DNA from: Propionicimonas sp. | GTDB taxonomy: Bacteria > Actinomycetota > Actinomycetes > Propionibacteriales > Propionibacteriaceae | NCBI GenBank assembly: GCA_013791955.1 | Contig: VMSW01000005.1 | Location: 310,001 to 374,000, forward strand | Length of the DNA: 64,000 nt | Reading direction: 5' to 3' | Part shown: piece after piece, positions 18,473 to 26,550 of the stretch | Layout of the letters: each line of letters opens with the position of its first letter | Position numbering within the stretch: position 1 is the stretch's first letter | The notes under the pieces: model-generated | Seen by the model: the letters and a program-made list of their open reading frames with translations, nothing else | Database searches by the model: none | What the model was told of the DNA's origin: nothing | Position numbers and translations under genes: made by a program

Positions 18473-19597
18473 TCACGACGCGAGTGCGGCGCGGAAGGGA
18501 GTGGTGTTGGTCGGGGCGAGGAAGCCGTACTTCTTCTTCACCGATCCGGCCTGGCCCGGCAGCGAGCTGGTGATGTTGCCGAGCTTGGTCGCGGCGGTGC
18601 TCACCACATTGGCGAGGTTGGCGTCGTACTTCGCATCGCCGACGGTCACCCGGGCGTTTTCGACCACGATGTAGGTATCGCGGCCCCAGGTGGTGTTGGA
18701 GTAGAAGGCCGGGTTCGGCGCGGTGGCAGTGCCCGAGCCGGTGGTTGGCAGGACGCCAGCGACCGGCGAGCCGATCTTGACCCCGGCGCCGATGCGGTTG
18801 ATGCCCGCACCGGTGTTCTGGGCCACCCACTGAGCAGCGCTCATTGCGGTGACGGCGTTGGCCGGGAAAGGCGTGCCATTGGAAAGCGTGGTCGTGTCGT
18901 GCTCCTGGCCGACCTGAACGCAGCCGCCCTCGGAGACCTCCGGCATGCTCGCCTCGGTGACGCCGATCTTGCTGAGCCAGTCTTTGCGGGTGCCTGAGCC
19001 GCTCTGCGGGACCACCGGCGCGACGGTCACGCCGCCCACCTGGGTGATGGTGCACTCGAACAGGCCCTTGAGGGTGGCCTGGTCGATGTTGTCGAAAGCG
19101 GTGTTGCTGCCGCCGGAGTGGGCGTAAGACAGCGCATCGCGGCCGAACGGGATGTAACGCAGCGCGCCATCGGCGACCTGAGTTGCACCCGAGGACGAGC
19201 GAGCGATATCCACCTGGCCGGTGATTACCACCGCGGCCGGGCTGCCGACCGTGGCGGAGGTGTAAGGCGCGCCGTCGATCGAGCGGCTCAGGGCCTTGAC
19301 GCCGTCACCAGAGCCATTGGGACGGCCGAAACGCGGGCCGCTCGGCTTGGTCTGAATGGAGGTGGTGCCAGTGGCATCGAAGGAACCAATGGCCATGGTG
19401 CCAGCGGTCGAACGCACCGAGGCGCCGGAGACGCTGGTGCCGTTGGCCAGGCCGTTGAGAACGTCCTGCAGGGTGTCGGAGCCGACAACCACGTAGCTCT
19501 GGGACACGGGCTCGGCAAATGCCGTGTTCGCGACGCCAAAGGCGCTAATTGCCATGCCCGCAGCGACGCTGAGAGCGAGGGGTCGGTTAAACTTCAT
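18473..19597 (-). CDS. PstS-like periplasmic-binding-fold protein (secreted)
   Basis: 374 residues; the ATG at 19597 has AGGA seven bases upstream. A signal peptide (LALSVAAGMAISAFGVANTAFA/EP) precedes a PBP type II fold: YVVVGSDTLQDVLNGLANG at the N-terminus, DALSYAHSGG, FDNIDQATLKGLFECTI and PQSGSGTRKDWLSKIG. In PstS the last of these positions (SGSGT) carries ligand contacts. It lacks a lipobox and a membrane helix, so it is either released or held by partners. Ligand unknown; phosphate or a phospho-compound is an inference from the operon. A strong hairpin separates it from the upstream 864-residue relative. Confidence 0.8.
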   Translation of the reverse strand: MKFNRPLALSVAAGMAISAFGVANTAFAEPVSQSYVVVGSDTLQDVLNGLANGTSVSGASVRSTAGTMAIGSFDATGTTSIQTKPSGPRFGRPNGSGDGVKALSRSIDGAPYTSATVGSPAAVVITGQVDIARSSSGATQVADGALRYIPFGRDALSYAHSGGSNTAFDNIDQATLKGLFECTITQVGGVTVAPVVPQSGSGTRKDWLSKIGVTEASMPEVSEGGCVQVGQEHDTTTLSNGTPFPANAVTAMSAAQWVAQNTGAGINRIGAGVKIGSPVAGVLPTTGSGTATAPNPAFYSNTTWGRDTYIVVENARVTVGDAKYDANLANVVSTAATKLGNITSSLPGQAGSVKKKYGFLAPTNTTPFRAALAS

Positions 19598-19647
19598 CAA
19601 TCGATCCTTCCAATCGATGGCTGGGTGGCCGCCGGTGCGGCCATCCC

Positions 19648-19683
19648 TTCGGGCCGGGGGTATTCCAGTACCCTCGGCCCGAA
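19648..19683 (-). terminator. Strong intercistronic hairpin between the two PstS-like genes
   Basis: 15-base arms (TTCGGGCCGAGGGTA and TACCCCCGGCCCGAA on the minus strand, one mismatch) surround a six-base loop. They sit in the 105-base gap downstream of the 864-residue gene. There is no T-run. Probably a partial terminator or mRNA processing signal setting gene dosage in the pst block. Confidence 0.6.
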
Positions 19684-19702
19684 ACTTTTGGGGCGATTCG
19701 GC

Positions 19703-22297
19703 TCATTCCGGCCTCCGCCGGAAGCGCGCCATCGCGGGAATGCCCAGCAATGCGGCTAGGCCGACGATGCCAGTGGCGGGCACTGCGACGCCCAGGATGC
19801 CTAGTGCCGGGTCATCAGGGGTGTTGGCGCCTGAGCGTGGGCCAGCGCTGGTGCCGGTTGCCGACGGATCGCTCGAGCCCGAGGAACCCGAGGCTGCCGG
19901 AGTTTGGGAACCCGATGATCCCCCCGATCCCGACGAACCGGTGGTGGCTGAGGGGCTCGGCGTGGGGCTTGTCGAGGCCGACGGTGCCGACCCGTTCTTG
20001 ATGGTGGCGGCCGCAGTCAAGGCTTGTTTCTGCCAGCTCGCCGGAATCGGGGCGTAGCCCGGCGGGAGTTCACCGTCATTGGTGCCCGGTTTCTGACCGT
20101 CGCCCACTGCGTAGCGAATGAACTCCGAGTAGGCCGCACGCAGCTTCGCATCGGTCTGCTTCGGGTTCAGGGCCGCGTACACCGGAATGGCCAGCGGGTA
20201 GGCGGCCTTGGCTGCCTTGGCCTTAGCTGAGCCCTGCTGAAAGGAGACCACATTGGCCTGCTCGCTGGTGGGGGTCATTGCGGCGGCAGCCGCGAGCAAG
20301 CTGGAATCAGTCGGGGCCACATACTTTCCGGCTGGGTTCCGCAAGAGCGCGGTCGCGGTCTGGTAGACGTGGGTGGCCGAAGTAGTGCTGAGCGCCATCA
20401 CCTTCCTACTGCCGACCAGCTGGCGCTGCTCCTTGCTGAACTTCGGCGGACGTGCGGTGGCGTCCCAGCCGCCTAGGACCATCCCGTCGCCGCGAAGCAC
20501 CCGATAGGCCCCATCCGAAAAGCCGCTGGTGTAGGGCCGGTAGGTGACCAGGTTGATCGGCCCGCTGCCGTTGCTGGGGTCGCTTTCGGTGGTGTCAGCC
20601 TTCTCCGACGGGTCGGCCTTGGGGAAGTCATCGCGGGGGAGTTGGAGGGGTGTCGTGGGAATCGGGCACTTCGCGCTCACTTTGGCGTTGGTCGAGTAGC
20701 ACGGGTTGACCGTCATCCCCCACTTGTCGGGCTTGCCAGCCAGCCAAGCTTTCGCCTCCGCGTCAGCCAGGATGTATTCCCACACCCGGGTGGCGAGGTC
20801 GGAGCGGCCGAGCGGACTGAGGGCATCGGCCACCGAGGGGCCAATGATGATCTGGGCCGACCACTCTGGATCGTTGATCGCTTGAAAATCTGGATCGTAG
20901 ACGAGCGTCCGGGGATTCTTGCCGGGATCCTTGATGCTTTGGTAGCCCAGGTGCGACTTGCTGGCCCCACCCGGCAGGGAGTCGAGGTAAGAGGAGGTGA
21001 GCAGTTTCGCCAGCAGTCGCGGTGTCAGCTTCATGCCGGTCAGCGGAAGGCCAGTGCGCGCCCGCTGCGCCGGGGTGGCATTGATCGGGTGCGGCTGGGC
21101 GTCGATGGCAAACGAGATCGTCACGCCGCCCAGGGCCATCGGCGCGTAGACCAGGGGGTCGGTCTTGGCGTCGATCAGGCTCTTGTCCAATGGCTTTGAG
21201 GTGAGCGCCAAGGCACTTGGCCTGGTATCGGACGCGGTGACTAGGGCGTCCGACTCAGGGATCTGCGACAGCACGAAGGGTGCGCCGTCCGTGCCCTGGC
21301 ACACCACCGGCTGCCACGAGCCGATGGCTTCGGCGATCAGTTCACTACCGGCCAGCGAGCGCTCCGCAGCCCCGATCGGGCAGCGGGCTCCCAGCGGCTT
21401 GAAGTCGAGTTTCACCGCTACGTGGTGCTTCCAGGCATCCCACCAGACGCCGGGGTTGTTAATCAGGCTTGAGCCGGAGTCGCCAGTGCCCCGCGGAATG
21501 ATCACCAGCCAGCACGACTGCCCGACAGTAGCTCCGCCGGCTCCGGTGATTGAGGTGCCGCAACCCAGCCCGGGCGATTGCATCGCGGTTTGGAGTTCGA
21601 AAGGCACGGAGCCGGAGCCGTCAGCTCCCGATGGTGCCCACTTGACCTCATTGGTTGTCAGCGCAGTGAAATAGCGGTTCTTATCGAAGTAGATCAGCTC
21701 CGCCTTGAGGCGAACGTTCCCGGCGGAGTCGGTTGTGACGTTGGTCAGGACCTTGTCCTCGGCGGCTTTCTCCTCATCGACGATGCCCTCGGCGTTGTAG
21801 GCCACGAAGGGGATGGCGGTGTAGTTGTAGCCGCCCAAGTCAGCGGAATACTTCGCGTCCCGCGGGTCGACGTTTTCCGGCATGGTGTTGCCGTCACGGG
21901 TGGCACCCCAGCTGCCGGTGCCCCCGTACTGGCAGGTTCGCCGATCCGGACGAGTGCCGTTGCTGCCAGGTTCGTCCCCCCAGCATTGGGCGATCTGGAC
22001 GAATTTCTCTCCGCCCACGGTGCCGCCGGGCTGGGCGGACTGCTTGCCGCCGGTCCAGCTCACCGTGACTCCCTGAGCGATGACGTCCTTGGTCTGGGAT
22101 ACGGTCACCGCGAGATCCGGAAACGGAGCATTGGCGGCGTCGCTGTCGTAGTCGACGGCTTTGATCGTCTTGGCTGAACCGCTGGATTCCGCCTGTGCCG
22201 GCGCGGTGCCGAGGACGGCACTGCTCCAGGCCAGGGCGCAGGCGCAGCCAACCGCTAGCGCGAGCAGTCGGCGGGTCGAAATCAGTTCAGTCGCCAT
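19703..22297 (-). CDS. Large membrane-anchored PstS-like binding protein
   Basis: 864 residues from the ATG at 22297, with GTGAGGG just upstream and an 11-base overlap with pstS. A signal peptide (ALAVGCACALAWSSAVLGTA then PAQA/ES) leads to a beta-rich N-domain (about 40-250, with Cys pairs in QIAQCWGDEPG and RRTCQYGGTG). The following region has PstS-like sequence: YAPMALGGVTISFAIDA, MKLTPRLLAKLLTSSYLDSL and NPRTLVYDPDFQAINDP. A C-terminal Ser/Gly/Pro/Thr linker of about 70 residues precedes a membrane helix (LGVAVPATGIVGLAALLGIP) and an Arg-rich tail. It is twice PstS length, so the N-domain probably adds a second function. Ligand unknown. Confidence 0.75.
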   Translation of the reverse strand: MATELISTRRLLALAVGCACALAWSSAVLGTAPAQAESSGSAKTIKAVDYDSDAANAPFPDLAVTVSQTKDVIAQGVTVSWTGGKQSAQPGGTVGGEKFVQIAQCWGDEPGSNGTRPDRRTCQYGGTGSWGATRDGNTMPENVDPRDAKYSADLGGYNYTAIPFVAYNAEGIVDEEKAAEDKVLTNVTTDSAGNVRLKAELIYFDKNRYFTALTTNEVKWAPSGADGSGSVPFELQTAMQSPGLGCGTSITGAGGATVGQSCWLVIIPRGTGDSGSSLINNPGVWWDAWKHHVAVKLDFKPLGARCPIGAAERSLAGSELIAEAIGSWQPVVCQGTDGAPFVLSQIPESDALVTASDTRPSALALTSKPLDKSLIDAKTDPLVYAPMALGGVTISFAIDAQPHPINATPAQRARTGLPLTGMKLTPRLLAKLLTSSYLDSLPGGASKSHLGYQSIKDPGKNPRTLVYDPDFQAINDPEWSAQIIIGPSVADALSPLGRSDLATRVWEYILADAEAKAWLAGKPDKWGMTVNPCYSTNAKVSAKCPIPTTPLQLPRDDFPKADPSEKADTTESDPSNGSGPINLVTYRPYTSGFSDGAYRVLRGDGMVLGGWDATARPPKFSKEQRQLVGSRKVMALSTTSATHVYQTATALLRNPAGKYVAPTDSSLLAAAAAMTPTSEQANVVSFQQGSAKAKAAKAAYPLAIPVYAALNPKQTDAKLRAAYSEFIRYAVGDGQKPGTNDGELPPGYAPIPASWQKQALTAAATIKNGSAPSASTSPTPSPSATTGSSGSGGSSGSQTPAASGSSGSSDPSATGTSAGPRSGANTPDDPALGILGVAVPATGIVGLAALLGIPAMARFRRRPE

Positions 22298-23891
22298 GAC
22301 CCTCACCGGCCTTCAAACGTTGCGAGACCAGGGGCGGCACGACCACCGAGGCGACCAACAGCAACGCGGCGGCCACCATCAGCCATTGGCTGGTGCCCAT
22401 GCCAGGGTCAGGCAGCGTGAACGCGCTGGCTACTGCACCGCCAGCGCTGGTGCCGTTGGCTGACAAGACGTTGCCGTTCTCATCGGTCACCGTCCCGGTG
22501 CCAGTTCCAGTGCCAGTGTCGGAGCCAGTGGTTCCGCCGGTACCGGTGGTGGTGCCGGTGCCAGTGGCGCCACCGGAGTTGTTGTTGGCATTGCCGCCGG
22601 TGCCGCCGCCAGTGACCGGGGTGTCCTGGGTGGCCCCGCCGGTGCCGGTGCTGCACTGGCTGGTGCCCTTCTTGTCGCACGCCGCTGGGTAGGGCGCAGT
22701 GAGCGCGAGCTGGTTCTTCGACGGCGAATCGCCAGCTTTGAAGGTTGGGTTGTTGCACTTGGCGGTGTCAACGCCCTCGTTGCCAGCGCCGGGGATCTTT
22801 TTGATCTGCTCCGAGCCAGCCATTACCAGGTTCATTGGTAGCGGCGAATAGCCCAGGGTGTCGGCCTGCTGCTGGCCTTCGCAAAGGACGTAGCGGGCGA
22901 AGGCCCCCAAGGTATTGCCCTTGTTGGTGTTGAAGATGCCAGCCACCTCGGTCGGCACGATCATGTAGGAGTAGCTCGACAGGGGGTAGGCCCGCTTGTC
23001 GGCGCTGTTGTAAACCCCGTCGAGAATCTGGGTCAGGTAGTCGGCTGAGGACTTGTTGTCGTTGATCTCGGCCTTCATCATCGCCACCGCCACCGAGGAG
23101 GCTGTCGGTTCGACGTAGTAGCCGGACTTGTTCAGCACCTTCGCTACCGGGAAGCCGGCCTTCTTGGCGTAGGAGTACTCGACGTAGGTGATCGCACCCT
23201 CGCCGTAGTTCTGCGAGACGTACCCGGCTACGCCATCGGATCCCGCCTGGCTCTTGGAGTTGCCGAAGCTGCGGAACTGGGACGTCATCCCCTTCTTCCA
23301 CAGCGAGGGGTACTGCTTGCTCATCCACAAGGTGAACTGGGCCGAGGTGCCCGAGCCGTCGGAGCGGATCACCGGCACGATTCGCTTGTCGGGCATCGCC
23401 AGGGCCGGGTTGTCAGTCTTGATCGCCGGGTCGTTCCAGTTGCTGATGGCGCCGGTGAAGATCTTGGTGATGGTGTCCCCAGATAGGCGCAGGTTCGTCA
23501 CCCTTTTGCCGTTGATCTTGAGGTGGTACATGAAGCTGGTGCCACCAGCCACGATCGGCATGTAGGCGTAACCACGGCTGGGCTTCTCCGGTGCCGAGCC
23601 GTCCTCAGGCTTGGCCTGGAAGGGAATCTCGGAGATCGCGAAGTCGACGGTGCCGTCGATGAAATCGCGGCGTCCCGAAGTTGAGCCAAGGCCGGTGTAG
23701 TTGATCGTCATCTGGTAGTTCCTGAACACATTGGTGCGCCATTGCTCCAGCGCGTTCTTGGACCAGGTGGAACCGGTGCCGGTGATCGGATAGGGGGTTT
23801 CGGCTCGGGCTGCGGTGCTGGCCAGTGGCGCGGCGAGCAGCAGGGTGAGGCTGGCCATTAGGGCGGCGCGAATGATGGTCTTAGGACGCAT
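22287..23891 (-). CDS. pstS: Phosphate-binding protein PstS with C-terminal membrane anchor
   Basis: 534 residues. A signal peptide (RAALMASLTLLLAAPLAST then AARA/ET) is followed by the PstS fold: ITGTGSTWSKNALEQWRTNV, INYTGLGSTSGRRDFIDGTV, the phosphate-contacting IRSDGSGTSAQFT, and FTGAISNWNDPAIK. From about residue 415 to 490 there is a low-complexity Thr/Gly linker (repeated TGTG and GGT units). A membrane helix follows (SQWLMVAAALLLVASVVVPP) with a short cytoplasmic tail. Instead of a lipoprotein lipobox, this PstS is therefore tethered on a long flexible stalk. It overlaps pstA by 11 bases. Confidence 0.93.
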   Translation of the reverse strand: MRPKTIIRAALMASLTLLLAAPLASTAARAETPYPITGTGSTWSKNALEQWRTNVFRNYQMTINYTGLGSTSGRRDFIDGTVDFAISEIPFQAKPEDGSAPEKPSRGYAYMPIVAGGTSFMYHLKINGKRVTNLRLSGDTITKIFTGAISNWNDPAIKTDNPALAMPDKRIVPVIRSDGSGTSAQFTLWMSKQYPSLWKKGMTSQFRSFGNSKSQAGSDGVAGYVSQNYGEGAITYVEYSYAKKAGFPVAKVLNKSGYYVEPTASSVAVAMMKAEINDNKSSADYLTQILDGVYNSADKRAYPLSSYSYMIVPTEVAGIFNTNKGNTLGAFARYVLCEGQQQADTLGYSPLPMNLVMAGSEQIKKIPGAGNEGVDTAKCNNPTFKAGDSPSKNQLALTAPYPAACDKKGTSQCSTGTGGATQDTPVTGGGTGGNANNNSGGATGTGTTTGTGGTTGSDTGTGTGTGTVTDENGNVLSANGTSAGGAVASAFTLPDPGMGTSQWLMVAAALLLVASVVVPPLVSQRLKAGEGHGD

Positions 23892-25119
23892 GGGGGCTCC
23901 CTTCGAGGGTAGGGACGGTGGCCGAACGCGTGGTGAAGCGAAGCTCGTCGCGTCTGGACGCGGCCAGGGTGGCTCGGCGTTGGCGCGGGGAAAGGTCTCC
24001 GGGGGCTCGCCCGCCCAAGGCGCGGGCGATCATGAACAGGGTCAGCACCAGCACCAGCAGCACCGCTGCGGCGCCGAAGCCGCGGGCGACCATGGTCGGC
24101 TCCGGGGACCGGACGAAATCGAAGACCTGCAGGGGCAGGGAGACCATCGGGCCGGCTAGGGGGTTGATGTTCATGGCTGCGGTGATGCCCGAGGTCAGCA
24201 GCACCGGGCTGGTTTCGCCGATACCGCGGGCGGTGCCGAGAATCACCGAGGTCACCAGGCCCGAACGCGCGGTCGGCAGCACGACGTGCCACACCGTCCG
24301 CCACCGCGAGGAGCCCAGGCCGTAGGAGGCTTCGCGCAGATTGGCCGGCACCAGCCGTAGCACCACATCGGCAGAGCGAATGATGATCGGCAGCATCATC
24401 ACCGTGATGGCGATGCCGGCCGCCAGCCCGGAGCGCTCGTGGGTGAGCCCCTGAATGAGGGCGGCATAGACGAACAACCCCGCCACGATGGACGGCAGCG
24501 CGGTCATGGCGTCCGAGACCGTCCGGACGAACCTGGCGAAGCGCCCGCCGACCTCGTTGAGGAAGACCGCGGTACCGATGCCGAGCGGCACCGCGATCGC
24601 CAAGGCGATCGAAATCTGGATCAGCGTGCCGACGATGGCGTGGCCGATGCCGCCGTTGGTGAGCGGGTCAAGTGGCCCGCTGAACTCCATGGTTTGGGTG
24701 AAGAAGTTGAGGTTGACCAGGGCTTCGGCGCCGCGGGTGAGGGTGTAAACCACGATGAAGATCAGCGAGCCGAACAGCAACACGCCAGCGCTGGCGAACA
24801 GCACCGTGGCTAGCCGGTCTTTCACTTCCTGCAGATCAGCCTCCATTGAGACCAGCAGCACGTACAGGCCCAGAAAGGCGGCGAAGGCCACCACTACCCA
24901 GCCCAAGGCTCCCGAGAGTGGGGCGAACCAGCCAAAAAGCAGGGTGGCCAGCGCAATCGCGGCCGCACCACCGCCGAGCAGGTCGAAGCGTTGGGCGGCG
25001 GTGAATCCGCGGACGTCGCGGCGCGGCCCGGCGGCACGCTCGCCCGCGTCTGGGCAAATGGTCTGTGGCTGATCGGAATCAGGGTCGGTGATCAGCAACT
25101 CAGTCAGATCAGTCGTCAC
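23881..25119 (-). CDS. pstA: Phosphate ABC transporter permease PstA
   Basis: A 412-residue permease. The C-terminal 290 residues are a typical PstA: YTLTRGAEALVNLNFFTQTM, GGIGHAIVGTLIQISIALAI, PSIVAGLFVYAALIQG, and the EAA-like loop SYGLGSSRWRTVWHVVLP that contacts PstB. The first 125 residues are an extension with a polar start and two or three additional helices (AAAIALATLLFGWFAPLSG, GWVVVAFAAFLGLYVLLVSM), longer than most PstA proteins. It overlaps pstC by 11 bases and pstS by 11 bases, indicating coupled translation. Confidence 0.93.
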   Translation of the reverse strand: MTTDLTELLITDPDSDQPQTICPDAGERAAGPRRDVRGFTAAQRFDLLGGGAAAIALATLLFGWFAPLSGALGWVVVAFAAFLGLYVLLVSMEADLQEVKDRLATVLFASAGVLLFGSLIFIVVYTLTRGAEALVNLNFFTQTMEFSGPLDPLTNGGIGHAIVGTLIQISIALAIAVPLGIGTAVFLNEVGGRFARFVRTVSDAMTALPSIVAGLFVYAALIQGLTHERSGLAAGIAITVMMLPIIIRSADVVLRLVPANLREASYGLGSSRWRTVWHVVLPTARSGLVTSVILGTARGIGETSPVLLTSGITAAMNINPLAGPMVSLPLQVFDFVRSPEPTMVARGFGAAAVLLVLVLTLFMIARALGGRAPGDLSPRQRRATLAASRRDELRFTTRSATVPTLEGSPHAS

Positions 25120-26146
25120 TTTCGGCTCCTGATCTCGATTTAGCGACGATCGTGGAGGCGGTGAAGTTGATCACCAAGGTGAGCGCGAACAGCACCAGGC
25201 CGGCCGCCATCAACGCCGAAAGGCCGAATTCGCTGGCCTCGCCGTAGCGCAGCGCGATCAGGGCTGAGACTGAGTTCGTCCCGGTCTTGAGCACCTGCCA
25301 GTTGATGGTGAAGATCGGCGAAATGATCATGTAGACCGCGATGGTCTCGCCCAGCGCCCGGCCCAGGCCGAGCATGGTGCCGCCGATCATTCCGCCCTTA
25401 CCGAAGGGCAGCACGACCGAGGTGATCATTCCCCAGCGGGTGGCACCCAGGGCGAAGGCCCCTTCGCGCTCACCGATCGGGGCGCGGGCGAACGCCTCCC
25501 GCATGATCGAGGTCTGGGTCGGCACCACCATCAAGCCGACCACGATGCCGGCGATGAACGCTGAGGAGGTGAAGGCGCTGGCCTCGGTGAACGGACGGCC
25601 CTCGGCATCAGTGACAGCGAAGATCGGCAACCAGCCGAACCAGATCGAGATCCACCTGGCAGCCGGAATGATCGCGCCTTGGAGGTAGTAGACCCCCCAC
25701 AGGCCGAACACGATGCTGGGCACCGCTGCCATCAGATCAACCAAGGAGACCAGCAGCGCACGCAAGCGGCCCTGCACCACTTCAGAGAGCAGCAACGCGG
25801 TGCCGATCGAAAGCGGCACGCTCACGATCAGGGCGATCAGGGCGATGGTGACGGTGCCGAACAGGATGGCCGCCACCCCGAAGGTGTTGGTTTCCGGCGA
25901 CCACTCCTGAATCGCCAGGAACGCCCAGCCGACCGTCCCCAGGGCATTGGCGGCTCGCAGCGATAGGAACAGGCCCACCGCCAGCATGATCGCGACAGTG
26001 ATGATCCCGGCACCGAAGGCGGCTCGGCGGAAGGTCAGATCTCCGAACGATTCGCGACTGAGTATTCGGCGAGGACGGACTGCGATGGTCGCCGGTTCTA
26101 CCTCAATTGGCTGGACGGGGTTGGCGAGGATCGTGGAGTTCGTCAC
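25109..26146 (-). CDS. pstC: Phosphate ABC transporter permease PstC
   Basis: A 345-residue permease beginning with GTG and preceded by GGGGGTGG. Six membrane helices follow a polar N-tail of about 45 residues. Recognisable PstC segments are GVAAILFGTVTIALIALIVS, VPLSIGTALLLSEVVQGRLR, LMAAVPSIVFGLWGVYYLQG, the EAA loop AFALGATRWGMITSVVLPFG and LGRALGETIAVYMIISP. It is the first gene of the pst block, lying downstream of PHO-box-like repeats. Confidence 0.94.
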   Translation of the reverse strand: MTNSTILANPVQPIEVEPATIAVRPRRILSRESFGDLTFRRAAFGAGIITVAIMLAVGLFLSLRAANALGTVGWAFLAIQEWSPETNTFGVAAILFGTVTIALIALIVSVPLSIGTALLLSEVVQGRLRALLVSLVDLMAAVPSIVFGLWGVYYLQGAIIPAARWISIWFGWLPIFAVTDAEGRPFTEASAFTSSAFIAGIVVGLMVVPTQTSIMREAFARAPIGEREGAFALGATRWGMITSVVLPFGKGGMIGGTMLGLGRALGETIAVYMIISPIFTINWQVLKTGTNSVSALIALRYGEASEFGLSALMAAGLVLFALTLVINFTASTIVAKSRSGAESDD

Positions 26147-26550
26147 TCGCCACCCCCTTCAACCTCGTGGTCGGCCCCCCCGGCCGACTCGACGGGATAA
26201 ACATCGCCTGTGCTAGGGCTTTGGACACCCTGTAACGGGTGAACGGTCGTCGACGCCGAAATGAACCGCCAGGGCGGCGGTGAACTTGTGATGACGGAAT
26301 CAGACATCGAAGGTGGCCGGTCATTGACGGGTGCGGTAACGGCCCTAGTCGGGCGGCACTAGGCGGGCCCGGCTGCCGGACGGATCGGATTTGCCTCGGC
26401 TCCGTTGACTGTGCCCGCCAGCGGTCCGGCGGGAGGCTGTCCCGGGGGTGGGCCAGCACGTTTGCTCACCGGTTGGCCAGTTTGTCTCATGTTCTGTCAA
26501 TTTCCGCCGACCGCCAGAGGCGGTCCGAACCACAGTGCAAGGATGCTTAC
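26147..26550. promoter_or_regulatory. 404-base divergent promoter region between pstC and transcarboxylase 5S
   Basis: No gene is seen here. The pstC-proximal half carries the GTTCA-type repeats listed separately. The transcarboxylase-proximal end has a short hairpin at 26509-26525 (GACCGCC-AGA-GGCGGTC), 25 bases before the 5S start, followed by AAGGA as ribosome binding site. Convincing -10/-35 hexamers could not be assigned by eye. Confidence 0.5.
26234..26285 (-). promoter_or_regulatory. PHO-box-like operator upstream of pstC
   Basis: On the minus strand three 11-mers start with GTTCA: GTTCACCGCCG (26285-26275), GTTCATTTCGG (26266-26256) and GTTCACCCGTT (26244-26234). The last two are exactly 22 bases apart, two helical turns. 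GTTCACC direct repeats with 11-base period are the known binding pattern of actinobacterial PhoP-type phosphate response regulators. RegX3, encoded at 35.5 kb, is the likely binder (inference). Confidence 0.6.
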
